64,000 nucleotides of DNA, from assembly GCF_003286085.1 (NCBI RefSeq), contig NW_020825294.1, positions 13,600,501-13,664,500 of the forward strand, given 5' to 3'. This stretch comes from Drosophila persimilis (lineage: Eukaryota; Arthropoda; Insecta; Diptera; Drosophilidae). The notes under the pieces are model-generated. The model did no database searches and was not told the DNA's origin. It saw only the letters and a program-made list of their open reading frames with translations. Both the position numbers and the translations under genes were made by a program. Shown one piece after another: positions 10,940 to 22,251 of the stretch (the first letter of the stretch is position 1; each line of letters begins with the position of its first letter).

Positions 10940-11042
10940 CTGCCAGTGTCTGACCTTATTTTTATGACCTTTGAATTTAATTATGTATTGACTTCTATAC
11001 TTATCACTTTCTGTACAGACTTCTATAAAGGAATATTGACCC

Positions 11043-11155
11043 AGCAAAAATAGATACTGACATTACAATGCTCAACTAGACATCAGAGCATTCTACTGAC
11101 ATTAGAATGCTCTGATGTCTAGTTGAGCATTGTAATGTCAGTATCTATTTTTGCT
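11043..11155. repeat. Perfect 53-bp inverted repeat with 7-bp loop
   Basis: The left arm, 11043-11095 (begins AGCAAAAATAGATACTGAC), is the exact reverse complement of the right arm, 11103-11155. The loop is CTGACAT (11096-11102). Homology stops abruptly at both ends, with no obvious target duplication. There is no open frame. It could be a young foldback MITE, a replication-generated palindrome, or the template of a hairpin RNA. Confidence 0.95.
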
Positions 11156-11950
11156 ACATAAAATGTTATCTGAGAATCTTCAAACAGATATTTACTATCT
11201 TTGCTGTGCAAATGTACCTATTAAAAGAAAGACAGGCGTACAGATAACTCCTGGTTCCACCATGACTGTAAAATGATAATTCAATCAAACAAAATGACGC
11301 CTTTAAAAAGTTTAAGGGCTGAAACTATTTGTTATTAATTAGGACAAGTCACTAAAAATTGGGCTTTCTATGCGTAAAAGTGTAAAAACGCTGTGTGCAG
11401 AAAGCAATACTTCCAAATTGATTAAATTAATTATTGAATTAAAAAAATTGCTATTGGCAATGAAACAGGAATTTTCAGTAGACCTGGGCGTTAATGAACG
11501 GAATAAAAGATGTGCACACTTAGTAATACCTGACTTCCCAGCAATCGTGTATCTTATTCTAATTCTGTTCCTAGCCTTAGTTCCTGTTGAGTGATATGAT
11601 ATTTTATAATATTCTTCCCAAATTTTCTGAGAGCAATTGCTCACAATTCTGACGGAAACGTAACATTCCTAACTCTTCCGGAATACACTAATTCTATTGA
11701 CTTAGTTAACTCTGGAACCATCATGGCAAAACTTGATTCTTAAATTTATCTGACTCCGCTCTGCGGGTGTGGGGCTCAAGGGTTAATGCAAAGGATCTGC
11801 TGATAGTATGGTTCGACCATAATTTAACGGTAAAATGTGAATCCGGGAGGTTTTGTTAAACGGCTGCAGCGACGATATTTTTATTTTTCCTTATCTTTAT
11901 TTCCTTTCCTTGAGTTTTTAAAGTTCAAATTTCGAATGAAAACCACCACA
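11156..11950. other. Non-coding interval
   Basis: I see no gene. A 74-codon + frame at 11370-11594 and a 101-codon minus frame at 11339-11644 overlap each other and show no family motif. GC content rises near 11755-11870, but I could not assign that stretch to any element. Confidence 0.5.
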
Positions 11951-12240
11951 AACGAGGGGAACGTTGTGAGTCGCTGCTACGGCCGCGACTCTACATTTAT
12001 ACCCGATACTCAGTAAGTATGGCTCCCGTCCGCCAGAGGTCGCACACATTGACGACAAAGAATGCGTTAATCACAGTAGTCTGGATACAAAATTTTGACG
12101 GCTCAATCGTCTCGGCTATTGATTCTGATCAAGAATACATGTACATATATACTTTATGGGGTCGGAAACGCTTCCTTCTAGGCGTTACACACATCTACTT
12201 TCCTCACCAATTTAATGTACCCCTATACTCATTTCAAGAA
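11951..12240 (-). mobile_element. DINE-1/INE-1-like repeat, internally deleted
   Basis: The left side carries the element's 3' terminus in reverse (ACGAGGGGAACGTTGTGAG, then TTATACCCGATACT). The right side carries the 5' core (CTCGGCTATTGAT..CTGATCAAGAATA, then TATGGGGTCGGAAACGCTTCC). The middle, including most of the GTCY microsatellite, is deleted. Compared with the full copy at 60891-62015 only about a quarter remains. Confidence 0.8.
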
Positions 12241-14050
12241 TCGTGTATAAAAAGACAAGAAAATAAACGCAATCTACTGAGATACATATGTATGTACATA
12301 CAGAATACACAGAATTTGCAATTCCTCCCTACATAGAGAGATGGCAACATACGATTTATTTTAAACAATAGTTTAATATACTGTATAATTCCAGGTATAA
12401 TTTTATGTTAATTAAAAGTATTTTTTCTAATTCAAGAGTATACAATCAAATGCAAGAGATAATGATGTGGTGGTCCTAATGTTTACATATGTATGTATGT
12501 ATGTAATATGCAGCAACATATTCATAATCACAATCTGAACTTTTGTGTCTTTGGTGCCCACTCACCGAAGGAAGTCCTCTAAATCTGGGTTCAATGTATT
12601 GAAAACGGTTACTAAATTTAAAAAAAAACCTCATTTGGATTCCAGATGATATAAAAAAAACTATAAGATCAGTTGATATCCCGCCTAAGCTCTTTGTCAT
12701 CTCACGGTCTTTTTTCTCCGATTTTCCATATCATTCCATGGAATTACTTTTTTTAACCGATCTTTTCTAAGAAAGCTATTATAAATAGAAGTCTATGTAT
12801 ATGCAACATTTTAGTAACGACTAGTTTACATAGAAAAAAGACGGACAGAAAGTATTGCGCTATGTATGTATGTATATATAAGCTTGAATTTTCCCTTTTA
12901 CAACTAACTAACCAATAACTAAATCATACGACTATATTTATATCAATACAAATGTAAATACAATGCATGTATTTTGAACAAGTTTCTCTTTTCGCAATGT
13001 CGACTTAAATATGTACATATGTACGTACATACATATGTACATTTAATTTGCATATAAACAGAGCAAGGACCACTAAATGTTAATATGCTTATTCATCTGC
13101 GTTCCAAAAATTTTGTAAAACTGAATAACATCCTACAGAGTACTATGTACATATACGAAATTTTGTACTTCTATAGTTTCTATGTTGTAAAAAATAGTCA
13201 TTCATATGTATATAAAGCTTCAAAACAAAAAAAAATTATAAAAAACATACGTATGTACATATGTAAATACATAAGCATGTACTTCTTATTAAACTTTTTA
13301 CATTTAGTATGCAAGTTATTAATTTTTGTTAAATTGTGAACAAAGTAAAACAAAGTACATACTGCCCAAACATACAATTATATTTATATGCAGAACTTAC
13401 ATACATATGTACATACTATACATAACGTTACATACATATCTACATATGTACATGTGTATAACACGTACATTAACTGTATGGTATAGAATTTATCGAGACA
13501 ATTCATAAAGTATATTTTCTATATACGTATGTATATGTGTACATATGTATGTTCATATGACTTATAGCATAGCATACAATTTTGACCATTGTAAAATTTT
13601 TTTGATGTTTTTGTTTATGCACCTATGTATGTACTTGCATATATAACACATACTCATTAGTTTTCATTAAAAAATAAATGGTGTTACACACATAATTGAG
13701 TTCATGATTTGGGTTTTATGTATTTTTAATAACTACTTAAAAATACACGATAAATTATGCACTCACATTACTTCCTTCTTTTTGATTTTCTTTGAACAAA
13801 AACAAAACAACACATAAAATAGTAAAAGAAAATATTACGTAGAAACGATGGGATCATGGAACTTGGAAGGGATGCACACATGTATGTGTATATTTTTGTG
13901 ATGTGGTACTTTTACTAAAGGGTCTTACACACTAACATACTTCTGAAAGTGAAGTGAAATCACTTTTTAAGTTAATGCATACCATATTTAAATAATTTTA
14001 GTAATTTATATTTAGTCAAAAATTAATATATATTGAACATAAAATTTTGT
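12241..14050. other. AT-rich stretch with dispersed TACATATGTA simple repeats
   Basis: No gene is seen. The interval is very AT-rich and dotted with short TACATA/TATGTA palindromic runs, for example near 12484-12505, 13010-13040, 13396-13460 and 13525-13560. The small open frames here (for example 13085-13339) consist mostly of tyrosine, isoleucine and methionine codons derived from these repeats and are not credible genes. Confidence 0.7.
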
Positions 14051-14225
14051 GTTATACCCGATACACAAAAAATATAGTTTTATATCAAATTTGTGTAAAT
14101 ACATGGAACAACCAAAGCATATTCCGACCTCATAAGGTTTATATATTTTGGTCAGTTTCAGTAGCCGATTGTCTGACATATTCGTCTGACGTCTAGTTGT
14201 CAGAGAATATATTAATTTTGAAGAA
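14051..14225 (+). mobile_element. Old DINE-1-like fragment (5' core)
   Basis: TTATACCCGATACACAAAA begins at about 14053, followed by AAATTTGTG, then CCGACCTCATAAGGTTTATATATT and CAGTAGCCGATTG in the order of the DINE-1 core. Divergence is much higher than in the other copies, which suggests an older insertion. Confidence 0.6.
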
Positions 14226-14499
14226 TCTGCAGATAGCACTAAAACAAAAAGAGCACTCGATGGACCGCGATTTTTTAAGAATTTACAGTACGTGAAAAAA
14301 CTATTTCGCGGTCAGACATATCCCTTTTCCCACATCTGATTTTGAATAAAATATTTTGGGGAAATGAAAGATCGACACACTTCTGAGGATTTTGCCCCGT
14401 GTTCTACCGCTTGGACAAGCCCAAGAGCTGGAAAGGAATAGAATAGGTGTTCCACAATCTACGCCAAAAATAATTATATGGTGAGCCCAGCCTGTTTGC

Positions 14500-14960
14500 G
14501 TGGGTATCTATTTACCAATTTCCTGTGAGGGGACGTATGACTGCGTTGCACCTCTTTCTGCCAAGTTTGCAGAGCTCAGAGGTATGCTATTTATGGTCGG
14601 CAATGTTTGCGGAGCTATGCGACTTTGTATCACCAATTGCCACATATTAACACACAATATGCGACAACAAGACTACAATTGGTCATTGTCATACGAATAT
14701 CCTTGCCCGGGACCCATATAAGGCTGATGGCATAGTGCTGAGCCATCTCGTGAAGAGATTTGCGGCAGTCTGGCAGAGTGGCCGATTTCGAGCAAATCGC
14801 ATTTAGTGATCGCAGCTTAACTTTAGCTATAGATGTTTACCCGAGTTTCCATGACGATATCTGCTTGAATGCGGTTCACAGCTTCCCTGACTGCTATGAC
14901 TTCCGCATTGGAAGACGTTACAGTGATCTGGGATCTGCCCAGCTTATGTTCTGTTTTGTA
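14500..14960 (-). pseudogene. LOA-like RNase H relic
   Basis: On the minus strand from about 14955 the translation gives SNAEVIAVREAVNRIQADIV, then RVNIYS, and further on WVPGK-like sequence (about 14715). These correspond to the core strand, the SDS-type strand and the WVPGH motif of a LINE RNase H. Stop codons interrupt it. It lies head to head with the + strand LOA-like RT that begins at about 15030. Confidence 0.6.
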
Positions 14961-15029
14961 AGCATGTGATTACATAAGCTGGGCTTACTGCCCAGCTTCA
15001 GCCCGTTTAAATTGCCAGGCCCGGACCAG

Positions 15030-16480
15030 GTAATACCGGCCTAACCTCAGAAGGCCGGGGACACGGCCATCAACTGGCTAAAATGTATCTTTAGGAAGAT
15101 ACTGGCGGTATGTACAATACCACAAGCTTGACTTAAGGCTAGGATAGTTTTTATTCCTAATGCAGGCAAAGCCTCACACTCAACCCCGAAAGACTTTAGA
15201 CCCATCAGTTCATCGTCTTTCCTATTCAAAACCTTTGAGAGTCTTATCGGGTTACAATTACGGACAACCATAAGTCCCCAGCTGTACTCAAGTGCGCAGC
15301 ATGCCTCCCGGAAAGGAAAATCTGCTAAAACGGCACATCATGAAGTTATCTCGAGTAAAGAAAAATTTCTGCATCTCAAAGAATACTCACTAATAGCTTT
15401 TCTCGATATCGAGGGAGCCTTCAACAATGTTGTACTGGGCGCCACTACAGAGGCCCTGACTGACCTGGGGATGGACCGTCACTTGGTGATGCTCATTGAT
15501 CAATTGCTCATATGCAGGATGGTGACATCATCTCATGACATGTCACAGAGCCACCTGACAAAGTGGTGTCTCCTCTTCTGGGGAACACAGCAGTCAATAA
15601 GATTCTATGCGACCTGGAAGGGGCGGGCTGTAAAGTGGTGGCATACGCGGACGACGTTGCAATTATCCTCGCGGGGAAACACCCCCAAACACTCTGCGAC
15701 CTAATGACCGCAAAGCTTGCTCGACTGTACAGATGAACAGAATCGCGCGGATTGGGATTAAATTTCCCGAAAACGTAACACGTGTTATTCACAAGTAAAT
15801 ACAAGGTTCCGCCCGTCAGCCCCCAATACTAAATGGATGCAGGCTCTGCTTCAGCGAGAGTGCCAGTTACTTAGGGTTGGTAATTGACAAAAAGCTTAAT
15901 TGGACGAGCTGGCCATATCTGGCACTACAATCCCCCTTCTCCTAGACAAGGAGGATATCTGTATGCCAATGGCAACCTGTAAGCTTATTGTAAAAGAGCA
16001 ATTCAAGCGGCTAACAGACGATATGTGGGTAAACATGGCCGACCATGGACAAGAAGCGCACCTCCGAGCTCTGCAAGCTAGGCAGGAAAAGGTGCAGCGT
16101 AGTCATACGTTTCCTCACGGGATACTGGCTAATAAGCACCCACGCTAACAGGCTTGAGGACCCACAGTATGATTTTTGCAGTAGCTGCAGAGACGAGAAA
16201 GAAGAGGAGACAGTGGAACACCTGTTCTGCTCCTGCCCAGCTCTCAGCAGAAGAAGGCTATAACACTTAAGTTCTGCTTTTCTAACCGACATCCCGGAGA
16301 TGTCTACACTATGTCCCAGAAAGGGCGCTAACTTTATAAGAGCATCTGGCTGGGACAACTGCTGACATGAAAGCTCCCTTTTGCAGGATGGGACTGATCC
16401 CAAGCGGTACCATAATGGGCCGGAATCGGCCTAGCTGTGGCGGGCGCCGATCGAGCCTGGCAACCGCCTCTACCTAACCT
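15030..16480 (+). pseudogene. LOA-like LINE: reverse transcriptase and C-terminal zinc motif
   Basis: The translation includes the RT sequence FRPISSSSFLFKTFE (about 15197-15240), QHASRKGKSAKTAHHEVI and FLDIEGAFNNV (about 15400-15430), all typical of the I/LOA group. The sequence runs on through a frameshifted thumb region (SASYLGLVIDKKLNW, about 15857). An internal deletion removes most of what should lie between this and the C-terminus. The end carries the CCHC-type motif DFCSSCRDE..VEHLFCSCPALSRRR (about 16170-16260). Many stops make it a relic. Confidence 0.75.
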
Positions 16481-16489
16481 ACCAAACAG

Positions 16490-17115
16490 TTATCCAGTCT
16501 AAAAACCTTAAAATCTTGGACAAGACGTTTAAAATTTCAAGAAGTTGGTTCTCCTACTTCTCACTCTCGATATGTAATAGCCCGGTCAATCTTTTCAGTT
16601 CTTAATGCTCAATGCTGTAAGAACTACCTTTCTCGATGCAGGATACGTTTTTCTCAGGACCCAGAACAGTTTTACAGTTTTCTGAGGAAAGCTACTCTGG
16701 TCATGCCGTACCGGCATTTTCAGTCCCTTATTAAATAAATGTCCTCTAGTTCATGATCTTCGACTAGTTAAGCCAGTGTTTTCACCGGGTCCAGACGGGG
16801 TTCCAGGCTGTGTACTCAGGAATCGTTTGTAATTCTTCTCCATAAAAAAGGTGGCAAGTCTGACGCAAAAAATTATAGAGGTATAGCAAAGTAATCCGCT
16901 ATTCCAAAAATGTTTTAGAAGGTTTTAACGCCGCACTTACAACATCTCTGCAAGTCACTTATATCTCCAACTCAGCATGGATTTATAAGGCGGCGATCAA
17001 CCACCACGAACTTGGTAGAGTTTACCTCTTTCATTATTAAAGGCTTTCAAGGCAACTTACAGATGGATGTTATTTACACCGACCGTAGTAAAGCATTCGC
17101 CTGTAAACCAAATAA
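16490..17115 (+). pseudogene. Family A LINE internal fragment (linker to RT start)
   Basis: The fragment matches, in opposite orientation, the linker and RT start of the copies at 20990-21850 and 33890-34750. Shared marks include TTTTTCTCAGGACCCAGAACAG, CACCGGGTCCAGACGGGGTTCCAGG and CAACTCAGCATGGATTTATAAGGCGG. It breaks off at about 17105 within the TDFSKAF region. It lacks the 69-bp tandem duplication carried by both minus-strand copies, so it predates or lies outside that lineage. Confidence 0.8.
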
Positions 17116-17133
17116 ATAATAAATGCTTACAAA

Positions 17134-17448
17134 TTATAGACTTCGATTGGATGTGCAATCCACTTTTAGTTGGGAGTGACAGGGGGACCCCGTCTGCTTG
17201 GCAGTCTGCTTGACCACAGTCTGGTTGGCGATGCGATCCAAATCCCGCTGTGCGATGGAGCTGAGCTTGCGGCCACCCTCTGGTTGCTTTTCGACACGGC
17301 GGGCGTGCTCGAGGGCCTGGAGAGTCATATGGGCGGCACTATCAACGGCACGGCAGTAACACCATTGCGCTTGCGACCACCATAGATCTTGGTGATGCTG
17401 CTTAAATTTGGTCGTCTTTATTCTGTCCATTTGGTCCTCCACCTTCAT
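17134..17448 (-). other. Unrecognised 104-codon open frame
   Basis: The frame begins MKVEDQMDRIKTTKFKQHHQ and is rich in glutamine, lysine and histidine. Its middle looks amphipathic (VDSAAHMTLQALEHARRVEK). Base composition (GC-rich, balanced codons) is unlike the AT-rich surroundings and unlike the transposon relics on each side. I do not recognise a family and will not assign a function. It may be a captured piece of a host gene, a retrocopy fragment, or an unusual part of a LOA-like element, since it lies beside one at 17563-17921. Confidence 0.3.
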
Positions 17449-17562
17449 TTTCCACAGAGATACAAGATCAATGGTTTTATAGACGGTTCTGATGCGGAGA
17501 ATAACGTTAATGGAAGCTGTCAGTCAGGCGCTTACTTTTAAAGCTTCGCTCTAAATAGGCAC

Positions 17563-17921
17563 TTAATAAATGACGAAAATGGCTCCAAAAAGACGAAGTC
17601 TACGGTTTTTCAGGGCCATTGGAAGAATAATTGGGAAACCGACGTCTCTTCCTCGTTCTGACAGCTCTGCAGAAGGTATTGTGGGAAATTCCCAGAGATT
17701 CACATACAGTAATCTGATCTTTCTGGTAATTGTGTAAGTCTCGTCAAGATTTCCGAGCGTCCAAACGCAGATGTCTTCCATAGTCTTTGTACTCTCATTC
17801 TGAAAGCGGAAAGTGCGGTCACCTTCTTTCCTATGAGATATACGGGATGGAGGTCCAGCACGGTATCTAGGGCTTCACCTGGTGTTGGGCGTAACACGCC
17901 AGTTATGCATAGCTCTGCCAT
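17563..17921 (-). pseudogene. LOA-like LINE RT C-terminal fragment
   Basis: On the minus strand the sequence reads CITGVLRPTPGEALDTVLDL, then VTALSAFRMRVQRLW, and after a frameshift a further segment (RLLYVNLWEFPTIPSAE). The first two match the thumb region of I/LOA-group polymerases, where an ITGA-RTTPTAAL-like motif is common. Only about 120 codons remain. It faces the + strand LOA fragment across the family A scrap. Confidence 0.6.
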
Positions 17922-17971
17922 GTGTAAAACTCTTTTAAGTTTTTAAGACACGGTTTTATACCCGATAGTCA

Positions 17972-18840
17972 AAATGCGAATGATTCCCGCTATATATTTG
18001 CGTCCACCAGTTGGCTATCGGATAGTCGAACTGGCGGATCGGGTCCATAGAATGACTAAACTAGAATTGATTTTTTTGTACTTTATTATGATAAGCTTTA
18101 TTAGTTTGATCTTCTTTTTTTTGTTTTCGTCGTACCCCGACGGATATTACTCAATTATTTTAATTGTCGAGGGGCACAAACATCTGTTCTCGGCCCAGGT
18201 CTCCGCGTAAGTGTTTTTCGTTCGGCGCTCTTGCGCTCGGGAAACCACGCTGCCGTCGATCGAATAAGCGTACGAATAAGTGTGGGGAATAAAGTGTCAG
18301 CGTGGGATTGGCTGTCGCCTCGCGAAACGTCGCGAAGAATTAAGTGCAAGGGAGTGGGAGTTTTTTTGACATATTTGTTGTGAGGTGTTCTTTGAGCTAA
18401 AGAAAGGTACATATGTCAAAAAATATGAGAATGAAGCGGCGCACAGTTGGATATTCAGCTTTCGAAATTAATAACTTCTGAAAAAAATAAAGATATCTTC
18501 ATGAAACCGACTGCATTTGAAAGAAAAATCTTTAAAAATGTAATGTGTTTAAGTAAATTATGCTACATTGTCTAAAGTGTCACTATAATAAGTTAAAGTT
18601 GTTTTTTTATTGCCGGTGCATATTTCCCTATGTAAAATGTTCAATTTTTATTTTTTTTACATCGATAAAGTACTTTTGTTCAGGCCAGCAGGAGATGATT
18701 GCCGCGCACTGTGCCAACGCCGGGCGCTCCGGTCCCAACTTGCGCTCGCGCATGATGCAATTATACAAGGTGGTCTCGTCGGCAAAAGTCAAAAGTAATA
18801 TTTAAATTTTATGCAGCCAGTAATAATTTTTCGTCAACAT
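17972..18840. repeat. Spacer X, copy 0 (BEL-like debris)
   Basis: This copy is the fullest together with the one at 36468-37317. Its left end corresponds in reverse to a BEL integrase zinc region (GRKYVAGIIRKCVRCF in the sister copy at 26150). The middle (about 18190-18420) is GC-richer and may be leader or LTR sequence. The right part (about 18690-18785) contains GACGAGACCACCTTGTATAATTG in reverse, also found at 38452-38480 inside a BEL-like LTR piece. No intact gene is present. Its left border follows TTTTATACCCGATAGTCAAAA, a DINE-1 end. Confidence 0.6.
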
Positions 18841-19802
18841 TTTTATACCGGATACTCAAAATGAGTATTGGGGTATATTAGATTGGTGGTGAAAATGGAT
18901 TTGTGTAACGTCCAGAAGGAATCGTTTCCCACTCCATAAAGTACATATATTCTTGATCAGCATCAATAGCCGAGTCGACTGAGCCCTGTCGGTCTGTCCG
19001 TCCCTATGAGCTCCTAGTGTTCAAAGACTGTAAGAGCTAGAGCAACGACATTTTATATCCGTACTTCTGTTATAGGTCACTGCTACAAGTATATTTCAAA
19101 ACTTTGCCTCGCCCATTTCCGCCCCCACAAAGGGCAAAAATCTGTGGCATCCACAATTTCAAAGACACGAGAAAACGCAGAATCGTAGAAGATGACTATA
19201 TCTTCAAGAGTGCAAAATCTGAACTAGATCGTATAATTATTATAGCCAGAATCAAGAAAACAATTTCATTCTTTCTCGCTCTGTCTCTCTCTAACACACA
19301 GGTTTCATGGTCGGTTTTGCCAATTGCAAAATATGAGTTCAAGGATCTCAGAACCTATAAGAGCCAGAGCAACCAAATTCGGTATCCACACTCCTGTGAT
19401 ATCGGACCCTGACCGTTTTTGTCAAAATTGCGCCACACCCCCTTCCGCCCCCGCAAAGGACGAAAATCTGGGTATATTTACAAATCTTAGAGACTATTAA
19501 CGCTATTAACGCTAACCAAATTTGGTATCCGCACTCCTGTTAGATCTTACTATAAAACGTGTATCTCAAAACGACCATATCTATCAGATTGCTGAGTCTG
19601 GATCAGATGGGATCATTTTTATAGCCAATAGGAACAAATCAATTTGCACTGGCTACGCAGCGCCCGACGTCACGCTCAGACAGATTTTCTGTCTCTTTCG
19701 CACGCACTCTTTGTCGTGTCGTTTAATATTAGCGGCGTCTGCCGGAGGAGAGCCATACTGACTTAGTATCGGGTATAGCTGTAGATTTGCGGTGTCCGCA
19801 AC
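18841..19802 (+). mobile_element. DINE-1/INE-1-like repeat, unit 1
   Basis: The copy starts TTTTATACCGGATACTCAAAATGAGTATT, followed by the core ending in CTTGATCAGCATCAATAGCCGAGTC. A short GTCY run (GTCGGTCTGTCCGTCC) and alternating blocks rich in CGCCACACCCCCTTCCGCCCC follow. The end carries AGTATCGGGTATA. The terminal hairpin is cut off after GTGTCCGCA, where spacer F begins. Such elements have no coding capacity and are thought to be moved by Helentron proteins. Confidence 0.85.
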
Positions 19803-19977
19803 TGCAATGACTTTATCTTGCAAGAGGCGATGCAATTACTGAACCGTCAAGTGGCCCGTCTGAAACCAGCAGAAGGCTGTTACGCGAGCATACAGGAAAG
19901 ATAGCTGTTAGACTAATATTCTCGGAAAATTAGCACTAAAATTACTAAGAGAAATAGGCATGCATTCAAAATAAAAA
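19803..19977. repeat. Spacer F, unit 1
   Basis: This 175-bp segment (GCAAGAGGCGATGCAATTACTGAACCG ... GGCATGCATTCAAAATAAAA) is repeated at 27375-27573. Here it runs straight into the family A LINE 3' end (ATACCACTACAATTACTAATTAC). It therefore provides the empty site for the DINE-1 inserted at 27574-28551 in unit 2. No gene is seen. Confidence 0.8.
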
Positions 19978-22041
19978 TACCACTACAATTACTAATTACT
20001 AGAAAGGTGTATAGGGATTAGTGATTTAATAAGAGGAAGAGAATTAGTGGTGGATATAATGTGGTAGAGGGAATTATAATCCGAGCATAAGACCCTAAAC
20101 GATTCATGCAAGAAATAATTCGATCTACAAAGTGGAAGGAACAACGGTATAAAACTTCTAGTAAATCCAATAGGAATCGTGAAGTTTATGCGGCTCAACA
20201 GATCAGGGCTGTCTATGTTACCCCTGATCAAGTTGTGCATAAAAATCACACCAAGCATTTTTCTACGGTTAACTAAGGATGGGAGGTTTACTAATAACAG
20301 TCTACTAGAGTAAGATGGGAGTCTCACACCTTCATCCCAGTTAAGGCCCCGCAGAGCAAAGAGTAAAAAGATTTTCTGTACTGATTCTATACGGTCCTGG
20401 TGTACTTTGTACTGAGGGCACCATAGACAGGAGCCGTATTTTTAGATCGGACGAAGAAGCGAGGTATAGAGAGTCTTTGTTATATAGGGGACGTCAAATT
20501 CTTTTGACCACATCTCTATTTACCATGGTAGAAACGTGTTCAGAAAACTTAAGTTTGTCGTCTAATATAATACCAAGATCATCCACCAGCGTAATTATCT
20601 GAAGAGAACCACCAAATAGGGTATAGGGAGCCAACAAATGTCATACCTTTGCATTTCGAGTCATTAAGATGTAACAAGTTAGCACAACACCATGACTGAA
20701 AGTTATTGAGATCGGATCGCAAGCGAGAATGAAATGAAATGTCGTTATACTGGAAACAGAATTTAACATCATCCGCATACATAAGTACTCGAGAGTATGT
20801 TAATACCGAAGGCAAGTCATTAATAAAGAGTGTGAAGAGTAAGGAGCCTAGATGGCTACCCTGTGGTACTCCCGAAGAAACCTTTACTGCTAAAGAGAGG
20901 GAGTTTTTGAAGAGGACTCTTTGAGACCTGAAACAAAGATAGCTTGAAATCCATCTCAGGAGGTTGGGCAGAAACCCTAAAATTTCAAGTTTATGCGCTA
21001 AAAGGGAATGGTTTACAGAGTTGAATGCTTTACTTAAGTCGGAGTAAATTAAATCCGTCTCTAACAAGTTAGTGGTGGTTGATCACCGCCTTATAAATCC
21101 ATGCTGAGTTGCAGATATAATTGACTTGCAGAGATGTTGCAAGTGCGGAGTTAAAACCTTCTCAAACATTTTGGGAATAGCGGATAACTTTGCTCTACCT
21201 CTATACTCTTTTGCTTGAGACTTGCTACCTTTTTAATGGTAATGGTTCCAGATCGGGGGAAGCAAGAAGAATCGATGGACAGGGTGAATAGTTTAAGCAA
21301 GGGTCCACCTCGGCGCAGTACCTGAGTACACAACCTGGAACCCAGTCTATACCCGGTGAAAACACCGGCTTAGCTGGTCAAAGATCATGAAGTAAAGAAC
21401 ATTCATTTAACAAGGGACAGTAACAGTAAACCGTATGGGTACGGGTGACAAGAGTAGCTTTCCTCAGAATATGTGGTTTTGAAAAATTGGTCAAAAAGTT
21501 CGGCAATTGCCTGATCATTATTTGCCGACGTATTACAAAATGATAGCGAGGGTGGGTGTGCGGACGTTCTACGCGTACTGTTTACGAAGCTGTAAAACTG
21601 TTCAGAGTCCTGAGAAAAACGTATCCTGCATCGATATAGGTAGCTTTTATAGGATTGAGCATTAAGAACTGAAAAGTTTGTCCGAGCTATGACATGGCGA
21701 TAATGGGAAGTAGGAGAAACAACCTGAGCATTAAGAACTGAAAAGTTTGTCCGAGCTATGACATAGCGATAGTGGGAAGTAGGAGAAACAACTTCCTGAC
21801 ATTTTTTCTAAAGTCTGGATTTTAAGTTTTTTAGACTGGATAGCTCTTTGGTAAACCAAGGGGGTTTTCCAGATCTAATCGGACAAGAAAGCGGGACACA
21901 AGAATCAAAAATGTGCCAAGAGCATTGTAACAAATGTTTGTGCCTTTTATGTGCCGATACAAAGCACAGATCAAGCAATCGACCCAAGGAATTTTTTACT
22001 TTTTTGAATTGGGACTGGGGCAGGTCAAGCCGCCAAAAAAG
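19978..22041 (-). pseudogene. Family A LINE, unit 1: ORF2 from linker to 3' end
   Basis: Reading right to left, the linker (about 22041-21110) leads into an open RT block at 20579-21067. That block includes YSDLSKAFNS near its start, GVPQGSHLGSLLFTLFINDL and MYADDVKF with the intact YADD motif. The C-terminal frame is at 19992-20327 (MRLPSYSSRLLLVNLPSL). The LINE has no RNase H. A 69-bp tandem duplication in the linker (21657-21725 and 21726-21794, starting GAGCATTAAGAACTGAAAAG) is shared with unit 2. A deletion of about 190 bp relative to unit 2 lies at about 21949. The right end is cut by a gypsy LTR at 22042, and most of the endonuclease is missing. Confidence 0.85.
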
Positions 22042-22114
22042 TGATAGAGTTAGTTTTATTGTGCTTAATGGTACAAAGTTTGGTAGTTGCGCGGGTGTTT
22101 TTTCTGCTGGCTCG

Positions 22115-22165
22115 TCCTTCGGGGTCGTCCTTCGGGGTCGTCCTTCGGGGTCGTCCTTCGGTTGG
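22115..22165. repeat. 13-bp tandem repeat
   Basis: Four consecutive copies of a TCGTCCTTCGGGG unit lie at the left side of the LTR, just ahead of the 36-bp minisatellite. Confidence 0.9.
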
Positions 22166-22251
22166 GCCGCACGTGGCGGATGGTTGCGTGCGGGACCGGG
22201 TAGTCGTCTGGGCGGATCGGCGGAGGTCGCCTGGGCTCCGCGGGGAAGAGT

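Noticed and set aside
12241-14050. Small frames such as 13085-13339 as peptides
   Set aside because: They consist of simple TACATA-type repeats, with biased residues and no start context.
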